This document shows, piece by piece, positions 41,356 to 48,792 of a stretch of 48,792 bases of DNA. A model generated the notes under the pieces. It saw only the letters and a list, made by a program, of their open reading frames with translations, had not been told where the DNA came from and searched no databases. Source of the DNA: Ruminococcus sp. (GTDB taxonomy: Bacteria > Bacillota > Clostridia > Oscillospirales > Ruminococcaceae); the NCBI GenBank assembly GCA_014799805.1, contig JAAVHJ010000022.1, positions 1 through 48,792 on the forward strand. The letters run 5' to 3'. Made by a program: the position numbers and the translations under genes. Each line of letters starts with the position of its first letter. The first letter of the stretch is position 1.

Positions 41356-41514
41356 AGAAATACTCCTTTTTTTATTTTATTTTATTTCAGTATAGCATAT
41401 ATTTTTTAATTTGTCAACTGTTTTTTATTACTGGTTCACGTAAATCAGTTTTCATATCTTAATAATATATGTACCAGCAATTTAAAAAAAGCAATTAATC
41501 TCTATGAAATTTGC

Positions 41515-41545
41515 AAAAAATCCCCTGTTTGCAGAAACAGGGGAT
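41515..41545 (-). terminator. Terminator of Mrp/NBP35 gene
   Basis: Read on the - strand, ATCCCCTGTTT (41545-41535) pairs perfectly with AAACAGGGGAT (41530-41520) around CTGC, followed by T6. Confidence 0.95.
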
Positions 41546-41561
41546 ATTATTTATTTTATTA

Positions 41562-42413
41562 TCATTCGCCTATTATTTTTGCAACTGCACAATCTAGTTC
41601 TGTTGACTCATGCAATTCAATCACGCCTAAATCACAACATTTTGCAAGTGCTGAATCAAAAGGAAGCTGTGCTAATAATGGAATATTATATGCTTTGGCA
41701 ATGTCAGCTGTATGACTTTCACCATAAATCATAATTTTTTTACCACAATCTGGACAGACAGCATAGCTCATGTTTTCAATAATACCCAATACAGGAATCT
41801 GCATCATATTTGCCATTTTTACAGCTTTCTGCACAATCATAGATACTAAATCCTGTGGTGAAGTAACAATGACAATACCATCTACGGGAATGCTCTGGAA
41901 TACAGTTAAAGGCACATCACCTGTTCCAGGGGGCATGTCTACAAACATATAATCTACGCTATCCCAAATAACATCTGTCCAGAACTGTTTTACAACACCT
42001 GCAATGACAGGTCCTCTCCAGATAACAGGGTCTGTATCATGTTCCAGCATTAAATTGACAGACATAATATCAATGCCCATTTTAGACCTTGCTGGAAGCA
42101 TGCCTAATTCATTGCCAAGAACTTTTTCTTTTATGCCAAATGCTTTAGGAATAGACGGTCCCGTAATATCTGCATCTAAAATAGCTGCATGTTTGCCTGC
42201 CCTTTGTACACCAACTGCCAGCATAGAAGATACAAGAGATTTTCCAACACCACCCTTGCCACTGACAACAGCAATGACTTTACCAATTTTGCTTAATTGA
42301 TTTGGCTGAGCTAATAAACTTTGTGGTGCTGTACGTTCGCCGCATGCACTTCCGCAAGTACTACAATCATGTGTACATGCATTTTCCTGTGTTTGTTTTT
42401 CTTGTTCACTCAT
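41562..42413 (-). CDS. Mrp/NBP35 family P-loop ATPase (Fe-S cluster carrier)
   Basis: A 283-residue cytoplasmic protein. The deviant Walker A GKGGVGKS is near residues 52-59, with DADITGPSIP and MPPGTGDVPLTVFQ after it. CPDC near residue 223 is the bridging cluster-binding motif. The N-terminal CTHDCSTCGSACGE is an extra cysteine-rich segment resembling the NBP35 type. Such proteins bind and pass on [4Fe-4S] clusters. The ATG at 42413 follows AAAGGAG; a TTG one codon earlier is not needed. It stands alone between a lipoprotein and cardiolipin synthase. Confidence 0.93.
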   Translation of the reverse strand: MSEQEKQTQENACTHDCSTCGSACGERTAPQSLLAQPNQLSKIGKVIAVVSGKGGVGKSLVSSMLAVGVQRAGKHAAILDADITGPSIPKAFGIKEKVLGNELGMLPARSKMGIDIMSVNLMLEHDTDPVIWRGPVIAGVVKQFWTDVIWDSVDYMFVDMPPGTGDVPLTVFQSIPVDGIVIVTSPQDLVSMIVQKAVKMANMMQIPVLGIIENMSYAVCPDCGKKIMIYGESHTADIAKAYNIPLLAQLPFDSALAKCCDLGVIELHESTELDCAVAKIIGE

Positions 42414-42472
42414 CAAAAAAAACTCCTTTCCAATTAAAAATTTTAAAATTTAAAATAAAATTATTATAATAA

Positions 42473-44005
42473 TTATAATAATGGTGCAAAAATTCTCAAA
42501 ACAGAACTTACAATCCGTTTTGGTAGTGGCCTTTTTTGACAGTCTTCTAAAGAAATTTCTATGCTTTTTTCCAGAGTTTTTTCAAAATCTCTGCGAATCT
42601 CTGTTACAGTTTGACTGCCATATAATACTGCCGCACATTCAAAATGCAGATATAAACTTCTGTAATCTAAATTAATCGTTCCGACAACGCCTATATTATC
42701 ATCAGAGCTAAAATTTTTCGCATGTAAAAAGCCAGATTCATATTCAAAAATTCTGACATGCTGTTCTAATAATGCTTTATAATAACTCCATGCAATACTG
42801 TAAACATACCATTTATCAGGAATATGAGGCATTAAAATTCTCACATCAACGCCTTTTTTTGCTGCTAGTCCTAATGCTGTAATCATTTCATTATCAAGAA
42901 TTAAATAAGGCGTCATAATATAAACATAATTTTTAGCATTATTAATAATATCTAAATAAACAGATTTGCCGACATATTCGCCATCAGTTGGGGAATCTCC
43001 ATAAGGCTGTATAAATCCGTCATAATTACTTGGATAGATTTCTTTGGGTCTATATTTTTCTAACTTGCCATTATCAATTTCTTCTAAATGCCATAATTGC
43101 AGAAACATAATAACAAAACTCCATGCACTTTCCCCTTTGCATAGCATTCCTCCATCTTTCCAGTGTCCAAATCTTACTTTTCGATTGACATATTCATCAG
43201 CAATATTAATACCACCAGTAAAAGCCGTATGTCCATCAATGACTAAAATTTTTCTATGGTCTCTGTTATTCTGTGAAGAAGTCAGAAACGGCTTAAAATT
43301 ATTAAATACTTTGCATTTTATTTTATATTTTTCTAAATTTGTAAAATATCGCATAGGCATAATAAATTCTGTTCCAAAACCATCATACATGATTCTGACA
43401 TCAATGCCCTGAGAAGCTTTTTGTTTTAAAATTTCTAATAATTCTTCCCACATAGAACCTTTGTCAATAATAAAAAATTCAAGAAAAATATAATATTTTG
43501 CTTTTTTAATTTCCTGTTTCATAGCTTCAAACATTTCTTCACCAATCGGGAAAAATTTTGATTCATGATTTCTATAAACTGGATAACCGCCATAATTTAA
43601 TAAATATTCTGATAAATTTGCATGTGAAATATTTAATTCCTGAAGCTGTTGCATGGTATGCTTATCTTGTGGAAGATATTTTTTAGTTTCTTCGACACGG
43701 CGAGCATAATTTTTTTTAAATTTTCTGTGACCGACATCGCCTTTTACTAATAAATAAGCCAATCCTGCAAGCAACGGAACAACAAGCATTGCAATGATCC
43801 AAGGAAGTTTATATTCTGGATTTTCAGACGTATTAGAAATATAAATGACTAGAATAATATTTAGTACTGCTAGTCCAAAATAAACAGATAAATAATTTTG
43901 ACTTAAAAACAAGATTGTCAATACTAAAAAAGCAATCTGAAATAATAGCATAAAAATAATTGTTGTATTTCTGTTAAATAAAATTCTGATTAATTTTCTT
44001 AGCAT
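42473..44005 (-). CDS. cls: Cardiolipin synthase
   Basis: A 510-residue membrane enzyme that joins two phosphatidylglycerol molecules. Two or three membrane helices occupy residues 1-85. Two phospholipase D motifs follow: HRKILVIDGHTAFTGG and HAKNFSSDDNIGVVGTINLD, each with the catalytic His-Lys and the downstream Asp or Asn. The start codon overlaps the uvrA stop as TAATG, so the genes are translationally coupled. GGAGGAT at the end of uvrA serves as ribosome binding site. Confidence 0.95.
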   Translation of the reverse strand: MLRKLIRILFNRNTTIIFMLLFQIAFLVLTILFLSQNYLSVYFGLAVLNIILVIYISNTSENPEYKLPWIIAMLVVPLLAGLAYLLVKGDVGHRKFKKNYARRVEETKKYLPQDKHTMQQLQELNISHANLSEYLLNYGGYPVYRNHESKFFPIGEEMFEAMKQEIKKAKYYIFLEFFIIDKGSMWEELLEILKQKASQGIDVRIMYDGFGTEFIMPMRYFTNLEKYKIKCKVFNNFKPFLTSSQNNRDHRKILVIDGHTAFTGGINIADEYVNRKVRFGHWKDGGMLCKGESAWSFVIMFLQLWHLEEIDNGKLEKYRPKEIYPSNYDGFIQPYGDSPTDGEYVGKSVYLDIINNAKNYVYIMTPYLILDNEMITALGLAAKKGVDVRILMPHIPDKWYVYSIAWSYYKALLEQHVRIFEYESGFLHAKNFSSDDNIGVVGTINLDYRSLYLHFECAAVLYGSQTVTEIRRDFEKTLEKSIEISLEDCQKRPLPKRIVSSVLRIFAPLL

Positions 44006-46839
44006 TATTTATCCTCCTTTTGGAGATAATTTTTTAAATACTTCCCTGTATAAGATTCAGGAATTTTTATAATTTCTTCTGGCGTACCCTGTGCAATAAT
44101 ATTACCTCCAGAATCTCCGCCCTCACGACCTAAATCAATAATTTCATCACAGATTTTAATGACATGCATATTATGTTCAATCACAACAACTGTATTCCCA
44201 GAATCTACTAATTTTTGCAAAATATCAATTAATTTATGCACATCTGCTGTATGCAAACCTGTTGTTGGTTCGTCCAGAATATACATAGTACGACCAGTTG
44301 CTTTTTTGGCTAATTCTGTTGATAATTTTACCCTTTGTGCCTCACCGCCAGAAAGTGTTGTTGCAGGCTGACCAATTTTAATATAGCCTAAACCGACTTC
44401 TTGCAGAGTTTTTAATTTTTTAACAATCTTTGGAATATGCTCAAAAAATAATACCCCTTCGTCAACTGTCATTTCTAATACATCATGAATAGATTTGCCT
44501 TTATAATGCACTTCCAGTGTCTCACGGTTATAACGCTTGCCTTTGCAAACTTCACAGGGAATATAAATATCAGGCAAGAAATGCATTTCAATTTTCAAAA
44601 TACCGTCCCCCTCACAAGCTTCACAACGACCACCTTTGACATTAAAAGAAAATCTTGCAGGGGTATAACCATGTGCTTTTGCATCATTTGTCTGTGCAAA
44701 TAAATTTCTGATATCTGTAAATACGCCTGTATAAGTCGCTGGATTAGAGCGGGGCGTTCTGCCAATTGGTGACTGGTCAATACAAATTACTTTATCTAAA
44801 TATTCTATTCCTTGTATTTCCTGACAATTACCGCCTTTTATTCTGGCTCTGTTTAATTTCATTGCAAGATGTTTATATAAAATTTCATTTACAAGAGAAG
44901 ATTTTCCAGAACCTGAAACCCCTGTTACACAAATTAATTTTCCTAAATTAAAATTTACAGTTAGATTTTTTAAATTATTTTCTTTTGCATTAATAATTTT
45001 AAGAACATGTCCATTTCCGACACGGCGTTTTTCAGGAACAGGAATGATTTTTTTGCCACTCAGATATTGCCCTGTAATAGAATTTTGACAAGATAATAAT
45101 TTTTCAGGCGTTCCAGCAAAGACTACTTCACCACCATTGACACCTGCACCAACGCCAATATCAATGACATAATCTGCTGCTAAAATCGTATCGTCATCAT
45201 GTTCGACAACTATCAACGTATTTCCTAAATCTCTCAAATGTTTCATAGTTGCAATCAGCATAGTATTATCTCTTTGATGTAAGCCGATACTAGGCTCATC
45301 TAAAATATATAATACACCCATCAAAGAAGACCCAATTTGTGTAGCAAGTCTGATTCTTTGGCTTTCGCCTCCTGAAAGTGTTCCTGATGACCTTGCCAAT
45401 GTTAAATATTCTAATCCAACACTTGTTAAAAAATGCAATCTATCGCAAATTTCTTTTATTATTTTTTCAGCAATAAATTTTTCATGTTCTGTTAATTTTA
45501 AATTCTCGAAAAAATCTAGTGCTTTTGTTATAGATAATTTTGTTAATTCATAAATATTTAAATTTCCGACTGTTACAGATAATACTTCAGGTTTTAATCT
45601 TGCACCATTGCAGGCTTTGCAAGTTACTTCATTCATAGAATTTTCTAAATCAGCTCTTGCATAAATACTGGTTGTTTCTTCATATCTGCGTTCTAAATTG
45701 GGAATCACGCCTTCAAATGGAGCTTCATAGCTTCCACCGCCTAAAGCTTTACTGCGTTTTAAGATTAAATTTTCTCCATTTGTTCCATATAAAAATGCAT
45801 GTCTGACATGTTCAGGTAATTTACAAAAAGGCGTTTCCAAAGAAATATGATATTTTTCAGCTAATGCCTGATAATACATCATAGCAATGGAACCATCTTC
45901 CAAATGATTCCAGCCAGAGGCATGAATCGCACCTTCTAAAATGCTCAGCTCCTGATTGGGAATAATTAAATCTGCATCAATTTTTTTAAATATGCCTAAT
46001 CCTGTGCAAGTTTTACATGCACCATAAGGATTATTAAACGAAAATAATCTGGGCGTTAATTCTTCCATGCTAATATTATGCTCAGGGCAAGCATAGTTTT
46101 GTGAAAAACTTAATAATTCGCCTCCTAAGACATCTACATGAATCATACCGCCTGTGAGATTAGCTGTTGTTTCCAAACTATCTGTTAATCTGGAAATCAT
46201 ATTATTTTTAACAATTAATCTATCCACTACAATTTCAATTGTATGTTTATTATTTTTTTCTAATTTAATATCTTCTGACAAATCATACTGAATGCCATCA
46301 ATTCTCACACGAACAAAGCCACTTTTTCTAGCTTTTTCAAGTTCTTTTATATGCTGACCTTTTTTGCCACGAATTACAGGAGCAAGGAGCTGAATTTTTG
46401 TTCCCTCTGGTAACGCTAAAATCTGGTCTACAATTTCATCAATAGACTGTTGAGAAATTTCACGACCACAAACGGGACAATGCGGAATGCCAATTCTTGC
46501 ATATAATAATCTTAAATAATCATAAATTTCTGTGACTGTTCCGACAGTAGAACGTGGATTTTTAGACGTTGTTTTCTGGTCAATCGAAATTGCTGGAGAT
46601 AAGCCCTCAATACTATCTACATCTGGTTTTTCCATTTGTCCTAGGAATTGCCTTGCATAAGAAGATAAACTTTCTACATAACGTCTTTGTCCGTCTGCAT
46701 AAATTGTATCAAATGCAAGTGACGATTTTCCCGAACCAGATAAACCTGTCATGACAACAAATTTATCTCTTGGAATTTCTACATCAATATTTTTCAAATT
46801 GTGCATTCTGGCACCTTTGATAATAATTTTATCTTTCAT
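44005..46839 (-). CDS. uvrA: UvrABC excinuclease subunit A
   Basis: A 944-residue DNA damage recognition ATPase. It has two ABC modules with Walker [10 protein letters not shown] (near 32) and GVSGSGKSS (near 640). The signature motifs are [12 protein letters not shown] and [12 protein letters not shown]. Zinc-binding cysteine clusters occur in CPVC-type and [17 protein letters not shown] stretches. The length is normal. It follows uvrB with about 30 bases between, a common arrangement, and precedes cls. GGTGTT is a weak ribosome binding site upstream. Confidence 0.97.
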   Translation of the reverse strand: MKDKIIIKGARMHNLKNIDVEIPRDKFVVMTGLSGSGKSSLAFDTIYADGQRRYVESLSSYARQFLGQMEKPDVDSIEGLSPAISIDQKTTSKNPRSTVGTVTEIYDYLRLLYARIGIPHCPVCGREISQQSIDEIVDQILALPEGTKIQLLAPVIRGKKGQHIKELEKARKSGFVRVRIDGIQYDLSEDIKLEKNNKHTIEIVVDRLIVKNNMISRLTDSLETTANLTGGMIHVDVLGGELLSFSQNYACPEHNISMEELTPRLFSFNNPYGACKTCTGLGIFKKIDADLIIPNQELSILEGAIHASGWNHLEDGSIAMMYYQALAEKYHISLETPFCKLPEHVRHAFLYGTNGENLILKRSKALGGGSYEAPFEGVIPNLERRYEETTSIYARADLENSMNEVTCKACNGARLKPEVLSVTVGNLNIYELTKLSITKALDFFENLKLTEHEKFIAEKIIKEICDRLHFLTSVGLEYLTLARSSGTLSGGESQRIRLATQIGSSLMGVLYILDEPSIGLHQRDNTMLIATMKHLRDLGNTLIVVEHDDDTILAADYVIDIGVGAGVNGGEVVFAGTPEKLLSCQNSITGQYLSGKKIIPVPEKRRVGNGHVLKIINAKENNLKNLTVNFNLGKLICVTGVSGSGKSSLVNEILYKHLAMKLNRARIKGGNCQEIQGIEYLDKVICIDQSPIGRTPRSNPATYTGVFTDIRNLFAQTNDAKAHGYTPARFSFNVKGGRCEACEGDGILKIEMHFLPDIYIPCEVCKGKRYNRETLEVHYKGKSIHDVLEMTVDEGVLFFEHIPKIVKKLKTLQEVGLGYIKIGQPATTLSGGEAQRVKLSTELAKKATGRTMYILDEPTTGLHTADVHKLIDILQKLVDSGNTVVVIEHNMHVIKICDEIIDLGREGGDSGGNIIAQGTPEEIIKIPESYTGKYLKNYLQKEDK

Positions 46840-46868
46840 GAATCTAACACCCCAATTTATAGTTATAT

Positions 46869-48792
46869 TTATATTTCTTTTAGCTTTGCAATTTCATCAC
46901 GCAGAAATACAGCATGTTCAAATTCCAGCATCTTAGCAGCTTCCTGCATTTGTTTTGTAAGAGATTTTATTAAATTCTCACGTTCTTGTTTAGACAATTT
47001 CTGATAATCTGTTTCATCTGCAACAGATGCCTTACTGGAAATTTCAATTACTTCATGAATATCTTTTATAATTGTTTTAGGAATAATATGATATTTTTGA
47101 TTATAATTTATCTGCAAATTTCTTCTGCGTTCTGTTTCCAGAATGGCCCGTTCCATAGATTTCGTAACAATATCAGCATACATAATAACTTTGCCATTGG
47201 CATTTCTTGCAGTACGTCCAATTGTCTGAATCAAAGACGTTTCACTTCTCAAGAATCCCTCTTTGTCAGCATCAAGAATTGCTGTTAAAGAAACTTCTGG
47301 AATATCCAGACCTTCTCGAAGCAAATTAATTCCTACAAGTACATCAAATTTTCCTAATCGCAAATCACGGATAATTTCCATACGTTTCATCGTGTCTATA
47401 TCATGATGTAAATATCTTACACGAATGCCCATTTGTTCTAAATAATCTGTTAAATTTTCAGCCATAGCCTTTGTCAATGTTGTAACAAGCACACGTTCTT
47501 TTTTATCTATTCTAATATGAATTTCAGATAATAAATCATCTATCTGTCCTTCAATTGGACGGACACTGATTTCAGGGTCTACTAATCCAGTTGGACGGAT
47601 AACTTGTTCTACAATTTGATTTGCATGTTGTTTTTCATAGTCTCCAGGCGTAGCACTTACAAAAATTGCTTGTTTTATATGCTGTTCAAATTCAGAAAAT
47701 ACCAATGGTCTGTTATCAAATGCACTTGGTAATCGAAAGCCATAGTCAACAAGCGTTTGTTTTCTGGCTCTGTCACCAGCACTCATGGCACGAACCTGTG
47801 GAATTGTCACATGACTTTCATCTATGATTAACAAAAAATCTTCTGGAAAATGGTCAAGAAGCGTAAGCGGTGTACTCCCAGCTTCACGCCCTGCCAAGAT
47901 TCTGGAATAATTTTCAATACCAGTACAAAAGCCAATTTCCTGTAACATTTCTATATCATAATTTGTTCTTTGTGCAATCCGCTGTGCTTCAAGCAGTTGA
48001 TGATGTTCTGTAAAATAGGCAACACGTTCTTGTAATTCTTTTTTAATTTCAAGAATCGCTTTTTGAGCTTGTTCAGGGGAAATCACATAATGTGATGCTG
48101 GAAAGATAGCAACATGTTGTAGAATTTTTTTTATTTTCCCCGTAAGAACTTCAATTTCACAGATTCTGTCAATTTCATCACCGAAAAATTCAACTCTGAT
48201 TGCAGTATCTGTCGCATTTGCAGGAAAAATTTCCATGACATCACCACGCACACGGAACTTATTTCTTGTAAAATTAATATCATTGCGTTCATACTGAATT
48301 TTTACAAGTTCCTGTGCCAAATCCGAAATTGCTTTTTCCATACCAACACGAATAGAAACTGTCATATTGCGATATTCTTCAGGGCTTCCCAATGTATAAA
48401 TACAAGATACACTTGAAACGATAATGACATCTTTGCGTTCTGCAAGAGCCGTTGTTGCGGAATGTCTTAACTTATCAATTTCTTCATTAATAGCAGAATC
48501 TTTTTCGATATAACTATCTGTACTGGGAATATATGCTTCTGGTTGATAATAATCATAATAACTAACAAAATATTCCACAGCATTTTCTGGAAAAAAAGCT
48601 TTTAATTCTGAACAAAGCTGTGCTGCTAAAATTTTATTATGTGCCAATACAAGTGTAGGTTTATTTAATTTTGCAATCACATTTGCGATTGTAAATGTTT
48701 TCCCTGAACCAGTCACGCCTAGCAGGGTCTGTATATTTTTCCCGTTTTTAAAACCCTCTGTCAGCTCCTGAATTGCTTTAGGCTGGTCTCCA
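46869..48792 (-). CDS. uvrB: UvrABC excinuclease subunit B (5' end outside window)
   Basis: About 640 residues of UvrB, partial at the start. Reading from the window edge gives [17 protein letters not shown], then the Walker [11 protein letters not shown], which is the normal N-terminal region; the true start lies beyond 48792. The beta-hairpin [12 protein letters not shown], the helicase motifs DESH and QTIGRTARN, and the C-terminal UVR domain ([28 protein letters not shown]) are present. UvrB receives damaged DNA from UvrA and recruits UvrC. The GTG at 48716 is inside the Walker A region and is not the start. Confidence 0.97.
   Translation of the reverse strand, partial: GDQPKAIQELTEGFKNGKNIQTLLGVTGSGKTFTIANVIAKLNKPTLVLAHNKILAAQLCSELKAFFPENAVEYFVSYYDYYQPEAYIPSTDSYIEKDSAINEEIDKLRHSATTALAERKDVIIVSSVSCIYTLGSPEEYRNMTVSIRVGMEKAISDLAQELVKIQYERNDINFTRNKFRVRGDVMEIFPANATDTAIRVEFFGDEIDRICEIEVLTGKIKKILQHVAIFPASHYVISPEQAQKAILEIKKELQERVAYFTEHHQLLEAQRIAQRTNYDIEMLQEIGFCTGIENYSRILAGREAGSTPLTLLDHFPEDFLLIIDESHVTIPQVRAMSAGDRARKQTLVDYGFRLPSAFDNRPLVFSEFEQHIKQAIFVSATPGDYEKQHANQIVEQVIRPTGLVDPEISVRPIEGQIDDLLSEIHIRIDKKERVLVTTLTKAMAENLTDYLEQMGIRVRYLHHDIDTMKRMEIIRDLRLGKFDVLVGINLLREGLDIPEVSLTAILDADKEGFLRSETSLIQTIGRTARNANGKVIMYADIVTKSMERAILETERRRNLQINYNQKYHIIPKTIIKDIHEVIEISSKASVADETDYQKLSKQERENLIKSLTKQMQEAAKMLEFEHAVFLRDEIAKLKEI

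Noticed and set aside
48642-48716. uvrB starting at the GTG at 48716
   Set aside because: That codon is within the Walker A region; family sequence continues upstream to the window edge, so the gene is cut by the window.

Overview
The window looks like a chromosomal segment of a low-GC, Gram-positive anaerobe of the Ruminococcus group (Oscillospiraceae/Clostridia). The evidence is AT-rich DNA with strong AGGAGG-type ribosome binding sites, consensus sigma-A promoters, a leucine T-box, a DUF6472 protein, a ferredoxin-thioredoxin reductase, and above all a secreted pectate lyase that ends in a type I dockerin, which points to a cellulosome-type plant-fibre degrader. The species assignment is inference.

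Left part (1-9.2 kb) is accessory. First comes a redox cluster on the + strand (two flavodoxins, an aldo/keto reductase, a SnoaL-like protein broken by a one-base frameshift, a LysR regulator and a short-chain dehydrogenase). Next is an unusual three-gene locus (about 4.6-8.8 kb). It encodes a fused HTH-PIN-ankyrin protein, a radical SAM protein that lacks the third cluster cysteine, and a kinase-HAD phosphatase-uracil phosphoribosyltransferase fusion. It is preceded by a helically phased array of TGTTGC boxes. I do not recognise this as a described system and rank it as the best candidate for new biology here.

Middle part (9.4-27.2 kb) is mostly housekeeping. On the - strand are ferredoxin-thioredoxin reductase plus thioredoxin, a lipoprotein, a broken ADP-ribosylglycohydrolase, an ABC-F ATPase, exonuclease III, an M18 aminopeptidase, and the tightly overlapping set DUF951-prfA-sua5-coaE. 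On the + strand are an S1-domain protein behind a pseudoknotted leader, and rpsO-pnp with a structured leader. Then follow an AraC/GyrI regulator between two matching hairpins, and purB with a Raf-kinase-inhibitor-like protein and a cysteine-cluster protein.

27.4-32 kb holds an HD-GYP c-di-GMP phosphodiesterase, a tRNA array (Gly-Arg-His), an Imm30-like orphan, and a lone tyrosine recombinase. That recombinase lies between perfect 20-bp inverted repeats with tandem 11-mers around them. A SLOG/DUF1273 protein and a possible small RNA follow. This looks like an integration hotspot or a small invertible/mobile unit next to tRNA genes.

Right part (32-48.8 kb) has the dockerin pectate lyase, T-box-controlled leuA, lysA, inorganic pyrophosphatase (apparent AUC start), PRPP synthetase, a repeat-bearing lipoprotein, an Mrp/NBP35 ATPase, cardiolipin synthase, uvrA and uvrB (cut by the window edge).
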